This document shows positions 14,918 to 23,049 of a stretch of DNA of 64,000 bases, in pieces. This DNA is from Tessaracoccus antarcticus (GTDB lineage Bacteria > Actinomycetota > Actinomycetes > Propionibacteriales > Propionibacteriaceae). The DNA is taken from contig NZ_REFW01000005.1 in the NCBI RefSeq assembly GCF_003688855.1, forward strand, positions 1-64,000, in the 5' to 3' direction. Position 1 is the stretch's first letter. Each line of letters starts with the position of its first letter. The position numbers were made by a program, and so were the translations under genes. The notes beneath the pieces were generated by a model that was not told the DNA's origin, did not search any database, and worked only from the letters and a program-made list of their open reading frames with translations.

Positions 14918-15124
14918 TCAACGGCCCTTGTGCTTGCCGAGCAGCTTGCGAGCCTGCCTGACGTCGGCGGGAGCCATCTCCACGTTGCCCTTCAGGCGAC
15001 GCAGTCGCGTGGAGGACTTGTGTTCGTTGAGGTGGCCAAGGTTGGCCTGACGGCGCATGATCTTGCCCGAACCGGTCACCTTGAATCGCTTCTTGGCACC
15101 AGAGTGAGTCTTCATCTTCGGCAT
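14918..15124 (-). CDS. rpmI: Ribosomal protein L35
   Basis: Small basic large-subunit protein of 68 residues, starting [20 protein letters not shown], the family signature. The frame is open upstream, but the ATG at 15124 is set by homology. It is located 34 bases after infC and 68 bases before rplT, the standard order. Confidence 0.98.
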   Translation of the reverse strand: MPKMKTHSGAKKRFKVTGSGKIMRRQANLGHLNEHKSSTRLRRLKGNVEMAPADVRQARKLLGKHKGR

Positions 15125-15158
15125 GGTGATTCGCTCTCTATCTTCTTCGTGAATCGAC

Positions 15159-15848
15159 TCAGAGGTCGATGTCTGGGTCCATGTTGTCTGCAGGACCACG
15201 CTTCTTCTGGTGCGGCGGCTCAGCGGAGTGTGCAGCACGCAGCTGCGCCTCGGCCTGCTTTTCGGCTTCCTGCTGCTCACGGCGCTCTTCCATGCGGCGA
15301 TCGCGGTCAGCGGCCTTGTCGACCTTGGCCTCGGTCTTCTTCCGCGCGGGGCCGAGCACCATCAGCATGTTGCGGCCGTCCTGCTTGGCCGAGGATTCGA
15401 CGTAGCCGAACTCAGACACGTCGTCGGCCAGGCGCTTCAGCAGTTCCATGCCCAACTCGGGGCGGGACTGCTCGCGACCGCGGAACATGATGGTGATCTT
15501 CACCTTGTCGCCACCCTTGAGGAACCGCACGACGTGACCCTTTTTGGTCTCGTAGTCGTGGTTGTCGATCTTCAGGCGGAGCTTCATTTCCTTGGTGAGC
15601 GTGTTCGTCTGGTTCTTGCGGGCGTCGCGGGCCTTCTGCGCAGCCTCGTACTTGAACTTTCCGTAGTCCATCAACTTGCACACCGGCGGGCGCGCCATGG
15701 GCGCAACCTCAACAAGATCGAGATCGTTCTCGGTGGCCAGTCGAATGGCATCCTCGACACGAACGATGCCGACTTGTTCGCCGTTCGGGCCGACGAGGCG
15801 GACTTCTGGTACTCGGATGCGATCGTTGATCCGTGGTTCTGTGCTGAT
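15159..15848 (-). CDS. infC: Translation initiation factor IF-3 with ATC start codon
   Basis: Binds the 30S subunit and checks initiator tRNA-start codon pairing. Starting at the first ATG would give only 179 residues and remove half of the N-terminal domain ([20 protein letters not shown]). The full-length frame begins at ATC (15848-15846), five bases after GGAGGA, with no ATG, GTG or TTG nearby in frame. Rare AUU/AUC-type starts in infC are known to give autogenous control, because IF-3 rejects its own start codon. The 229-residue product has a charged C-terminal tail rich in Glu, Gln and Arg. Confidence 0.93.
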   Translation of the reverse strand: MSTEPRINDRIRVPEVRLVGPNGEQVGIVRVEDAIRLATENDLDLVEVAPMARPPVCKLMDYGKFKYEAAQKARDARKNQTNTLTKEMKLRLKIDNHDYETKKGHVVRFLKGGDKVKITIMFRGREQSRPELGMELLKRLADDVSEFGYVESSAKQDGRNMLMVLGPARKKTEAKVDKAADRDRRMEERREQQEAEKQAEAQLRAAHSAEPPHQKKRGPADNMDPDIDL

Positions 15849-15901
15849 GGGTCCTCCAGGTGTCGGGTGAAGCTGAGTCGAACTGAATCGTGATCAAATC
15901 A

Positions 15902-15929
15902 CAAAAGGCCTCCGCATGTGCGAAGGCCT
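15902..15929 (-). terminator. Attenuator in the infC-rpmI-rplT leader
   Basis: On the minus strand an 11-base stem (AGGCCTTCGCA with TGCGGAGGCCT, one G-U pair) is followed directly by TTTTGTG. It stands about 55 bases upstream of the infC ATC and about 115 bases after the likely start of transcription. That position is between promoter and first gene, which marks it as an attenuator. Confidence 0.75.
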
Positions 15930-16042
15930 GACTGCACACCACAACGGTGTGCTGGTACCGACCCGGCAACCGGTGAAGGTCAGCTCGGGTGGGAGGTCAG
16001 GCCTCCACTTGCTTGCGGATCGCCATGGGCAGATCTCGACAA
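15930..16042 (-). promoter_or_regulatory. infC 5' leader with alternative antiterminator pairing
   Basis: AGGCCTGAC (minus, 16004-15996) is exactly complementary to GTCAGGCCT (15932-15924), whose end is the 5' arm of the attenuator stem, so pairing of the two would block terminator formation. The upstream copy can instead fold locally, GTGGAGG with CCTCCCAC. A second perfect hairpin, GCACACC-loop-GGTGTGC (15952-15934), lies between them. The architecture is that of a transcription-attenuation leader. Confidence 0.65.
15997..16026 (-). CDS. Putative 9-residue leader peptide of the infC operon
   Basis: ATG at 16026 opens MAIRKQVEA followed by TGA. The last codons and the stop lie inside the GTGGAGG hairpin arm and the AGGCCTGAC antiterminator segment, so a ribosome finishing this frame would cover exactly the sequences that choose between alternative folds. 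The ribosome site is weak (GAG 8 bases upstream). Whether it is translated is inference from position. Confidence 0.4.
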   Translation of the reverse strand: MAIRKQVEA

Positions 16043-16048
16043 TGAAAG

Positions 16049-16078
16049 ATTCTAGTACGCCCACCGCCCTGCCACCAA
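16049..16078 (-). promoter_or_regulatory. Candidate promoter of the infC operon
   Basis: TAGAAT (16054-16049) with TTGGTG (16078-16073) 18 bases upstream on the minus strand, the only good pair before the leader. It would start transcription near 16042 and give a leader of about 195 bases. Confidence 0.5.
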
Positions 16079-16130
16079 AACGCCTCCGTCCCGGGGCCGT
16101 CCTCCACATGAACGTGGATGGGTGTCGGCG

Positions 16131-16634
16131 TCACTCGCCGTCTTGTGCCTGCTTCACCCACGCAAACGCTCCGTCCTCGAACTCGACGAGCCGCTGGCCG
16201 TCCGCGATGGCGGCGAGCAGGTCACCGCCCAGCACGAACGGGCTGGGGCCGGCGAGGTCGAGCAACAACTCGGTGGCACCGGCGGGCTGCACGGAGGCGG
16301 CGAGCTCGTCGAGGTGGCACGGTACGGGGCGGGCGTCGGACTGCCAGGCGCGCAGGGCGTCCATGCCGGTGAACGCGAGAAGGTGTGTGGTGCCGCCGTC
16401 TCTGAGGGTGACGGCCGCCATCTCGGCATGCCGGTCCGGGTCGGGGTGGTCGGTCTCGTCACCCGAGGCCACGATGGGCATGAGAAGGCGCGACGCACAC
16501 AGCGCCACAACGGCACGGCTGTAGGACACCTGGTCCCCCACTGCGGCCAGCGCGGCACGCACGAGGGGGTCGGGGCTGCCGTCGTCGCCGAGGAAACGTT
16601 TGTTCGGCTGCGCGAGGTGGCGGGGTGGTTCCAT
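16131..16634 (-). CDS. SseB-family protein
   Basis: Protein of 167 residues resembling the SseB N-terminal domain family, soluble actinobacterial proteins of unknown biochemical role. Visible features are the N-terminal RFLGDDGSPDPLVRAAL, a central LLMPIVA strand, and a C-terminal LLDLAGPSPFVLGGDLLAAI segment. The start at MEPPRHLAQP has TAGGCT 8 bases upstream, suggesting an almost leaderless mRNA. It is divergent from the membrane-protein gene with only 37 bases between starts. It is separated from infC by the infC leader region. Confidence 0.75.
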   Translation of the reverse strand: MEPPRHLAQPNKRFLGDDGSPDPLVRAALAAVGDQVSYSRAVVALCASRLLMPIVASGDETDHPDPDRHAEMAAVTLRDGGTTHLLAFTGMDALRAWQSDARPVPCHLDELAASVQPAGATELLLDLAGPSPFVLGGDLLAAIADGQRLVEFEDGAFAWVKQAQDGE

Positions 16635-16671
16635 GGCGCACCAGCCTAGGCCGATGTGGGAAGCTGGGCCA

Positions 16672-17145
16672 ATGGAAGCGCCGTTGATCATCACCATTTT
16701 CCTCATGACCCTCATCGTCGCCATCACGGCGGGATTGTGGGCCCGGCACCGCGGCGCACGCCCGCTCATGGGTGGGATCGGTGCCCTGTTGATCCCGCTC
16801 GGCCTGTACCTGCTCGGCGTCACCCGGCTCGCCTACAACGGCGTCGTCAGCCTCATTGACTGGGCGCAGCGCACCGCGTGGTCGCCGGTCATGACCTGGG
16901 GTGCGAGCCTGGCCGGCGTGGGGCTCCTGATGTTCGTCGTTTCCCGCTTCATCCAGCCGGCCGCCCGCCCCGCGGTGGAACCTGACCGGAAAGCGGCAGT
17001 GGCCAGCAAGGCCCGCCCCGGCCAGTCCTCATCCGCCGTGGTGGCAACGGGACCTGCTGCGAAGCCCGCCCCCGCGAAAGCCCCCGCCAGGACGGCGGAG
17101 GATGACGAGGTGGAGGACATCCTGCGCAAGCGGGGGCTGCTGTGA
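16672..17145 (+). CDS. Small membrane protein of unknown function
   Basis: 157 residues with three hydrophobic segments (about 4-21, 31-52 and 74-95) and a cytoplasmic-looking tail rich in Ala, Pro and Lys that ends in the acidic-then-basic motif EDDEVEDILRKRGLL. No catalytic motif or family is recognised. An in-frame ATG 18 bases upstream is an alternative start. It ends 3 bases before the convergent PH-domain gene. Confidence 0.7.
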   Translation: MEAPLIITIFLMTLIVAITAGLWARHRGARPLMGGIGALLIPLGLYLLGVTRLAYNGVVSLIDWAQRTAWSPVMTWGASLAGVGLLMFVVSRFIQPAARPAVEPDRKAAVASKARPGQSSSAVVATGPAAKPAPAKAPARTAEDDEVEDILRKRGLL

Positions 17146-17148
17146 GGT

Positions 17149-17658
17149 TCACTCCTCCGTCAGGGTGATGTCCTTCGACGTCGCCCCGTGAGCCTTCAAC
17201 CATTCCCGGAGATCACGCAGCTTCTTCTTGCCCTGTGCGCCCTCCAACTGCTGGATGGCCAGGACCGCGCGACGCTTGACCCCGGTGCCATCCTTGATGA
17301 GGAGGTAGGCCCACGCGTCGCCACTGCGCAGCCGCAGGCCAGCGATCTCGTCCACCGAGAACTTGCGCAGCACAGGCCCGTTGCGGACCGTCACACCCTT
17401 CTCGTCGGCCCACAGCCGTGAATAGCCCACGCTCAGCATGATGCCGATCATGACGAGCACGAAGAACAGCAGCGTGCCCGCCTGTGTCCAGGTGACCTGG
17501 ACCCGAATCTCCGGACCCAACGCGTACCAGCCGTACAGGGCGAAGACCAACAAAATCCCCGAGAGCAGGAGCGATGTCAGCAGCGCAGGGACGCTGCTGA
17601 ACACGAGCCGCTCAGGCGTCGTTGCCTGCTCGGGCCCATCCGGTGTCACAGCAGACAT
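17149..17658 (-). CDS. Membrane-anchored PH-domain protein
   Basis: 169 residues. Two hydrophobic segments near residues 27-50 and 64-86 precede a C-terminal bacterial PH-like domain (SRLWADEKGVTVRNGPVLRKFSVDEIAGLRL...AWAYLLIKDG). Such proteins commonly sit next to hisG in actinobacteria. The function is unknown; the domain may bind protein or lipid at the membrane face. I use the ATG of MSAVTPDGPEQ, which overlaps the hisG end by 13 bases. Confidence 0.75.
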   Translation of the reverse strand: MSAVTPDGPEQATTPERLVFSSVPALLTSLLLSGILLVFALYGWYALGPEIRVQVTWTQAGTLLFFVLVMIGIMLSVGYSRLWADEKGVTVRNGPVLRKFSVDEIAGLRLRSGDAWAYLLIKDGTGVKRRAVLAIQQLEGAQGKKKLRDLREWLKAHGATSKDITLTEE

Positions 17659-18503
17659 GCGGTCAGCTCCGTCAACAGGATTCCGCGCGCCCCGGCCTCG
17701 AAAAGCCGGTCCATCAGCAGGTGGGCGCCCTTGCGTGGCACCAGAACCCGCACCGCGAGCCACCCGTTCTTGGCGAGCTGCGACACCGTCGGGCCGTTGA
17801 CGCCCGAAGCCAGCGCCGTCGTCGCCGCGAGGTCGCCCTCAGCCACGTTGTAGTCCATCATCAGGTAGTTGTTGGCCACGAGCACGCTGCCCAGACGGGT
17901 GCGCAGCCCGTCCATGCCTGCGGGGTCGTCGCCGCCGCGACGGCGGATGAGGATGGCCTCCGAGGAGCAGATGGAGTCCCCGAACATCTCCAGGCCGGCC
18001 CGTCGCAGCGTGGTTCCGGTGTCCACCACGTCAGCCACGACGTCGGCGACGCCCAGCCTGATGGCGGATTCCACGGCTCCGTCGAGTTTTACGAGCGTCG
18101 CCTCGATGCCCTGGGCGTCGAGCCACACCTGCAGAAGGCCGGGATAGGAGGTGGCGATGCGCTTGCCAGACAGGTTCGAGACGGTGTTGCCCTGGCCCTG
18201 TGGGGCGGCGAAACGAAAGTGGCTGCCGCCGAACCCCAACGACATGATCTCGTCGGCCTGCGCTTCGGAGTCCAGGAGCATGTCCCGGCCGGTGATACCG
18301 AGGTCCAGATGGCCGGCGCCGACGTACACGGCGATGTCGCGGGGACGCAGGTAGTAGAACTCGACGTTGTGGTCGACGTCGATGAGCGTCAGGTCCTTGG
18401 GGTCGGTGCGCTGCCGGTAGCCGGCGCTGCGGAGCATGTCGGCAGCAGCCTCGGCCAGTGCACCCTTGTTGGGGACGGCGATCTTGAGAAGTCGATCAGT
18501 CAT
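17646..18503 (-). CDS. hisG: ATP phosphoribosyltransferase, long form
   Basis: First enzyme of histidine synthesis, condensing ATP and PRPP. Its 285 residues match the long HisG form, which carries a C-terminal regulatory ACT-like domain and needs no HisZ. Motifs are LLKIAVPNKGALAEAA, the DLGITGRDML strand and the PRPP loop VADVVADVVDTGTTLR. GAAGG stands 8 bases before the ATG; a GTG 15 bases upstream is less likely. It lies 30 bases after hisE. Confidence 0.96.
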   Translation of the reverse strand: MTDRLLKIAVPNKGALAEAAADMLRSAGYRQRTDPKDLTLIDVDHNVEFYYLRPRDIAVYVGAGHLDLGITGRDMLLDSEAQADEIMSLGFGGSHFRFAAPQGQGNTVSNLSGKRIATSYPGLLQVWLDAQGIEATLVKLDGAVESAIRLGVADVVADVVDTGTTLRRAGLEMFGDSICSSEAILIRRRGGDDPAGMDGLRTRLGSVLVANNYLMMDYNVAEGDLAATTALASGVNGPTVSQLAKNGWLAVRVLVPRKGAHLLMDRLFEAGARGILLTELTACLL

Positions 18504-18533
18504 GCAGGGGGCCTTCACATTTCTCTCTGCGGA

Positions 18534-18797
18534 TCACAGGTAGCGGTAGATGTCGTCGAGGTCGAGGTCGAGGGCGAGCATCATCGTCTGCAGGTGGTAC
18601 AGCAGCTGGCTGATCTCCTCGGCTGCCTCCTCCTTCGACTGGTACTCGGCGGCCATCCACACCTCGGCCGCCTCCTCCACCACTTTCTTGCCGATGGCGT
18701 GGACACCGGCGTCGAGGCGTGCCACGGTGTGGGAACCCTCGGGGCGGGTACGGGCGGTTTCGGTCAGCTGCTCGAAGAGCTGTTCGAAGGACTTCAC
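18534..18797 (-). CDS. hisE: Phosphoribosyl-ATP pyrophosphatase
   Basis: Second step of histidine synthesis, an all-alpha MazG-fold pyrophosphatase. Its metal-binding acidic residues are in [14 protein letters not shown] and [18 protein letters not shown]. 87 residues is the usual size of stand-alone HisE. The GTG start ([11 protein letters not shown]) has TAGGCT 7 bases upstream, the pattern of a leaderless actinobacterial mRNA, so the hisE-hisG pair probably has its own promoter here. Confidence 0.95.
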   Translation of the reverse strand: MKSFEQLFEQLTETARTRPEGSHTVARLDAGVHAIGKKVVEEAAEVWMAAEYQSKEEAAEEISQLLYHLQTMMLALDLDLDDIYRYL

Positions 18798-18866
18798 GGC
18801 TGGCAGCCTACCCGCCGTCGCGGCCTCGTCGTGCACTGCCGATGCTGCGTCCAGCTCGTGGGTGGT

Positions 18867-20117
18867 TCAGAGCTTGATGCCGAGGAGGGCGTCCACGGCG
18901 ATCTCCATCTCGTGGATGGCACCGGTGTCGTCGGAGTCGACGGCGAGGCTGCCGGCCACCCAGGCGTCGACGCTCTGCAGCGCGGAGGGCGCATCCAGGT
19001 CGGTGCGCAGCGCCTTGCGGAGCTGGTCGATGAGTCCTGCGGCGGGGAGCGCGGTGCCGTTGTTCCTGATGCTTCGCCACAGGTGGAGGCGCTCGTTGGC
19101 CTTCTCCAGCATCGAGGCCTCCCACTCCCAGTCGCTGCGATAGTGCTGGTCCAGCAGTGCGAGGCGGATGGCCATGGGGTCGGCGCCCGCATGGCGCAGG
19201 CGGCTCACGAGTTCCAGGTTGCCCTTGGACTTGCTCATCTTCTCGCCACCGAGGGCCACCATCCCGGAGTGGACAAAGGCCTTCGCCATCGGTTCACGGG
19301 AAGCAACGATGGCCTGGGCTGCGCACATCTCGTGATGAGGGAACGTGAGGTCGGAACCACCGCCCTGCACGTCGAAATGCGGGCCGAGGAAACGCAGGGA
19401 AATAGCCACGCACTCGATGTGCCACCCGGGCCGCCCGGCACCAAGCGGTGATTCCCAGCTGGGCTCCCCCTCCCGGGCGAACTGCCACAGCAGGGAGTCC
19501 AGTGGGTGGCGCTTGCCGGGCCGCTCGGGGTCGCCGCCCCGCTCCGCGAAGACGCTGAGCATCTCCGCTTCCTCCAGGTTGCTGACGCCACCGAAGCCGG
19601 GTGCGGCCGCGCTGTTGAAGTACCAGTCGGGGTGCTCGGCGTCCTCCACCTGGTAGACCAGGCCGCTGGGCAGCAACTGCTCGATGACCTCCACCACGCA
19701 GGAGATGGTCTCCACTGCACCCACGTAGTGGTCCGGGGGGATGACCCGCAGGTCGGTCATGTCGCTGCGGAACAGTTCGATCTGACTCTCGGCCAGCTCC
19801 TCCCAGTCCTGCCCTGTGGCCTCGGCCCGCTCCAGGAGCGGGTCATCAACGTCCGTGACGTTCTGGGTGTAGTTGACGTCCAGCCCGAGATCGCGCCACA
19901 CCCGGTTGACCAGGTCGAAGGCGACATAGGTGTTGGCGTGCCCGAGGTGGGTGGCGTCGTAGGGGGTGATGCCGCACACGTACATGCGCGCCTCGTCCTG
20001 GTCGGGCTCGATGGCCACCAGTTCTCGGGTCGCCGTGTCGTGCAGGCTCAACCTGTCCGGCACGTCTCCTCCACTGTGGGAGATGAGGGGGACGTCTACT
20101 TTCGGCCACGCGTACAT
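18867..20117 (-). CDS. mshC: Mycothiol ligase MshC
   Basis: ATP-dependent L-cysteine:1D-myo-inosityl 2-amino-2-deoxy-alpha-D-glucopyranoside ligase, the penultimate step of mycothiol synthesis. It is a paralogue of CysRS: the HIGH-type motif is in YVCGITPYDATHLGHA and the KMSKS loop is ALGGEKMSKSKGN. The length of 416 residues (shorter than CysRS), the YDATHLGHA context and the neighbours favour MshC over CysRS. The start at MYAWPKVDVPL is chosen by family alignment; the open frame extends upstream through another gene. Confidence 0.95.
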   Translation of the reverse strand: MYAWPKVDVPLISHSGGDVPDRLSLHDTATRELVAIEPDQDEARMYVCGITPYDATHLGHANTYVAFDLVNRVWRDLGLDVNYTQNVTDVDDPLLERAEATGQDWEELAESQIELFRSDMTDLRVIPPDHYVGAVETISCVVEVIEQLLPSGLVYQVEDAEHPDWYFNSAAAPGFGGVSNLEEAEMLSVFAERGGDPERPGKRHPLDSLLWQFAREGEPSWESPLGAGRPGWHIECVAISLRFLGPHFDVQGGGSDLTFPHHEMCAAQAIVASREPMAKAFVHSGMVALGGEKMSKSKGNLELVSRLRHAGADPMAIRLALLDQHYRSDWEWEASMLEKANERLHLWRSIRNNGTALPAAGLIDQLRKALRTDLDAPSALQSVDAWVAGSLAVDSDDTGAIHEMEIAVDALLGIKL

Positions 20118-20196
20118 GGGATCGGAATCTACCGTCTCCCACCAAGGCGGCGCACCGCTGTTCGCCTTCAGCAGTCCCGCCCTCGGCTGCGGCGCC

Positions 20197-20937
20197 TCAC
20201 CAGGCGGGCCACGGGATGGCGGGCCACTGCCTGCTGGGGCCCGGGAACACCCCGGCTCGCAACAGTGACTCGGCACGCTCCCCCATCGCCTCCCACTCCT
20301 CCTCGTTGAGCCCCTCCGGCCGTGCCCCGAGTGCGGAAACGGACCGCAGGACGGCCTCTTCGTCTCCCGAAATGGGTTCGCCGGCGAATCCCCACAGGAC
20401 GGTGCGGAACTTGTTCTCCACGTGCATGCTGACGCCGTGATCAACGCCGAACAACCGCTCCCCGTCGGCGATGATGTGGCCCGCCTTGCGGTCGGAATTG
20501 TTGATGACAAGGTCGAACAGGCACATGGCACGCAGCCGCGGGTCGTTGCGGTGGGCAAGCAGGATCGGTTTGTCGTGCTGGTCGATCCCCTCCACCACCG
20601 GCAGCCACGTCTCATCAACCTGTTCCGGGCGCAGCAGGTCGACGGTGTCGGTGACCTCCCCGTCGATCCACACCTGCAGCGATCCCTCCCCCGCCGGTCC
20701 GTCGTGCCACACGGTGCGCGGCACCACGTGGAAGCCGAGGGCCTCGCTGAGGTCGTGGGCGGCCACCTCCCGACGACTGAGGGTGCCGTGCGGGAAGTCC
20801 CACAGCGGCGCCTCACCGGCGACGGGTTTGTACACCCACAGCTGGTCGTCCTCGTCGCGGGTGAGGAAGGTGGCATTCGAGGCCTCGGTCAGGCGACCAA
20901 GCACCGTCAGGCCACCCACCGGCACGGTTGCCGCCAT
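20197..20937 (-). CDS. SCO1664-family kinase-like protein
   Basis: 246 residues of the actinobacterial SCO1664 family, with a PI3/4-kinase-like fold. ATFLTRDEDDQLWVYKP offers a candidate nucleotide-binding Lys, and INNSDRKAGHII then LFGVDHG resembles the catalytic and metal-binding loops of that superfamily. The ATG shares one base with the DUF3090 stop (TGATG), so the two are translationally coupled. The substrate is unknown; kinase activity is inferred from fold only. Confidence 0.75.
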   Translation of the reverse strand: MAATVPVGGLTVLGRLTEASNATFLTRDEDDQLWVYKPVAGEAPLWDFPHGTLSRREVAAHDLSEALGFHVVPRTVWHDGPAGEGSLQVWIDGEVTDTVDLLRPEQVDETWLPVVEGIDQHDKPILLAHRNDPRLRAMCLFDLVINNSDRKAGHIIADGERLFGVDHGVSMHVENKFRTVLWGFAGEPISGDEEAVLRSVSALGARPEGLNEEEWEAMGERAESLLRAGVFPGPSRQWPAIPWPAW

Positions 20938-21464
20938 CAGAACAGGTCGGTGCGGTAGCCGTTCGAGCGCGGGCAGATGTGGCCGCCGGCATCGATGGGT
21001 TGCGCGCAGAACGGGCAGGCCGGGCGTCCGGACGCCACCACCACCTGGGTGCGCAACGAGAAGTCCCGCGCCATGCGTGGGACCAGCCAGATCTGCATGA
21101 GGACGTTGCCGTCCTCGTCCTCCTTCTCCTCACCGAGGTCCTGGGAGAACAGCTCCAACTGGATGGCCGATCGTCCGGCATCCCAGGCAAGACCGATGGC
21201 GCCCACCCGGAACTCGATGTCCAGCGGCGCGTCGAGAGGGCCCATGTCACTGGGCGCGATCATGTGGCTGGTGGAATGCCCCAAGGACTCGAGCTGGTCG
21301 AGGATCTCCCCCATGCGGCGCCCCAGCACCTGCACCTGCTGCTTCTCGATGGCGACGGCTGCCAGAGCCCCACCCTGGGACACCTGAATGATGAACAACC
21401 TGTTTCCCGGCTCACCGATGGTGCCGACAACGCAACGGTCCGGGCGTGGGAACTCGAGCAACAT
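20937..21464 (-). CDS. DUF3090 family protein
   Basis: 175 residues, a conserved actinobacterial family of unknown function. The N-terminal two thirds form a beta-rich domain (GEPGNRLFIIQVSQGG, AVAIEKQQVQVLG). The C-terminus is a small zinc-ribbon-like knuckle with CPFCAQPIDAGGHICPRSNG, giving CxxC and a later Cys plus His as likely metal ligands. It lies between the histidine phosphatase and the SCO1664 gene, with a 9-base gap upstream and a one-base overlap downstream. Confidence 0.85.
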   Translation of the reverse strand: MLLEFPRPDRCVVGTIGEPGNRLFIIQVSQGGALAAVAIEKQQVQVLGRRMGEILDQLESLGHSTSHMIAPSDMGPLDAPLDIEFRVGAIGLAWDAGRSAIQLELFSQDLGEEKEDEDGNVLMQIWLVPRMARDFSLRTQVVVASGRPACPFCAQPIDAGGHICPRSNGYRTDLF

Positions 21465-21473
21465 GGGACAAGC

Positions 21474-22130
21474 CTATTCCTTGTGGGCGACGTCTCCGCC
21501 GCCGACGACGGGAGCAGCAGGGACGGCGAGAAGACCGGAGACATCACTGTTGGCGTTGATGCACACCACGAACGGGCGTTCGCTGCTGTAGTTGACGATG
21601 CTCACGGAGGCGGGAGCGACGTTGAGTCGCTGGAAATCGTCGAACCCCTGAGCCAGGGCGTCGGAGAGGATTGCCTTGATGACGTCGCCATGGCTGACCA
21701 CCACCACGGTCTCCCCCTTCTCGTGGCGGCCGCGGATGGTGGCGATGGCGTCCACTGCGCGGGCCCGCATCTCCTCCATGGACTCCCCGTCGGGGAACAC
21801 CACCGCCGACGGTGACTGCTGAATGGTCGACCACAGGGGCTCAGCGGCCAGTTCCATGAGCTTCCGGTTGGTCCACGCGCCGTAGTCACACTCGTCCAGG
21901 CCGGGCAGTTCCTCGGCGTCCGGTAACCCCAGCAGCGTCGCCGTCTGCTGGCAGCGCAGGCTCGGGGACCGGTATGCGGCGGTGACGGACGCGCCTGCCA
22001 GCAGCTCCTTCAGGCCAGTGGCCTGCTCCCGCCCCACGTCGTCGAGTTCCACGCCTTCCGCTCGTCCCGCGAGGACGCCGTCGGCGTTCGCGGTGGATCT
22101 GCCATGTCTGATCAGAACAACTGTGGTCAT
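21474..22130 (-). CDS. Histidine phosphatase (phosphoglycerate-mutase-like)
   Basis: 218 residues. The catalytic phosphohistidine is in the N-terminal LIRHGRSTANADG; the second catalytic His is in VVVSHGDVIKAIL. The middle Glu region is LDECDYGAW. This is the member typically placed in the mshC neighbourhood of actinobacteria, with a phosphatase rather than mutase role likely. The ATG is preceded by TAGCGT at about 8 bases and is divergent from uppP across 75 bases. Confidence 0.85.
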   Translation of the reverse strand: MTTVVLIRHGRSTANADGVLAGRAEGVELDDVGREQATGLKELLAGASVTAAYRSPSLRCQQTATLLGLPDAEELPGLDECDYGAWTNRKLMELAAEPLWSTIQQSPSAVVFPDGESMEEMRARAVDAIATIRGRHEKGETVVVVSHGDVIKAILSDALAQGFDDFQRLNVAPASVSIVNYSSERPFVVCINANSDVSGLLAVPAAPVVGGGDVAHKE

Positions 22131-22205
22131 GGAACACAACGCTAGTCGGTCTACAGTGTGGGCTGGTCTGGAGGACACCGGACAATTGGCCGAAGGGTGC
22201 AACAC

Positions 22206-23039
22206 ATGGGGTGGTTCGACGCGATCGTGCTCGGAATCGTGCAAGGTCTCACGGAGTTCCTACCGATCTCCTCCAGCGCACACGTTTCGATCGTGGGCCA
22301 GCTGTTCTTCGGCGGCAAGGACCCGGGCGCAGCATTCACCGCCGTCACCCAACTCGGCACCGAGACCGCGGTGCTCGTCTACTTCTGGCACGACATCGTG
22401 CGAATCATCAGGAAGTGGTGCCTGGCACTGGTGGGGCGGGGGGAACGCTCGGATCCCGACGTTCGACTCGGCTGGCTCGTGATCCTTGGTTCCATACCGA
22501 TCGTGGTGCTCGGTCTGATTTTCCAGGACGCCATCGACTCCACCGTGCGCAACCTGTGGGTCACTGTGGCCATGCTCGCCGGAGTTGGGGTGGTCCTGTG
22601 GTTCGCTGACGCACGGGGTGACCGCAACACCCTGGAGCTGAAAGACCTCACCTGGAAGCACGGCCTGCTGGTCGGTCTTTTCCAGGCCTGCGCGCTCATC
22701 CCAGGCGTCTCGCGCTCGGGCGCGACCATCTCCGCCGGGCTCTACATGGGATACACCCGCGAGACGGCGACGCGCTACGCCTTCCTGCTGGCAGTCCCCG
22801 CCGTCTTCGGCTCAGGTCTCTACAAGTTGAAGGACATCGGGGGCGAGGCCACGAACTGGGGTCCCACCATCGTCGCCACGGTTCTCGCATTCATCGTCGG
22901 ATACGCGGTCATCGCCTGGCTCATCAAGTTCATCTCCACTCACAGCTTCCGCGGGTTCGTCTACTACCGGCTCGGACTCGCAGCCGTCGTCGCTGCCCTC
23001 CTGCTGACCGGCGTCCTTTCGGCCGTCCCACAGCAATAG
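22206..23039 (+). CDS. uppP: Undecaprenyl-diphosphatase (BacA/UppP)
   Basis: Integral membrane phosphatase that recycles undecaprenyl diphosphate, the lipid carrier of cell-wall synthesis. The two signatures are GLTEFLPISSSAH near the N-terminus and ACALIPGVSRSGAT in the middle. About seven to eight hydrophobic helices are visible in 277 residues. AAGGG precedes the ATG and TACAGT lies about 50 bases upstream. The position opposite the mshC module is conserved in actinobacteria. Confidence 0.96.
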   Translation: MGWFDAIVLGIVQGLTEFLPISSSAHVSIVGQLFFGGKDPGAAFTAVTQLGTETAVLVYFWHDIVRIIRKWCLALVGRGERSDPDVRLGWLVILGSIPIVVLGLIFQDAIDSTVRNLWVTVAMLAGVGVVLWFADARGDRNTLELKDLTWKHGLLVGLFQACALIPGVSRSGATISAGLYMGYTRETATRYAFLLAVPAVFGSGLYKLKDIGGEATNWGPTIVATVLAFIVGYAVIAWLIKFISTHSFRGFVYYRLGLAAVVAALLLTGVLSAVPQQ

Positions 23040-23049
23040 GGTGGCTGAC

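Noticed and set aside
18867-20876. Reading the mshC gene as cysteinyl-tRNA synthetase or as a 669-residue fusion
   Set aside because: Length, motif context and neighbours match MshC; the N-terminal extension is an antisense-like shadow of the SCO1664 gene frame.
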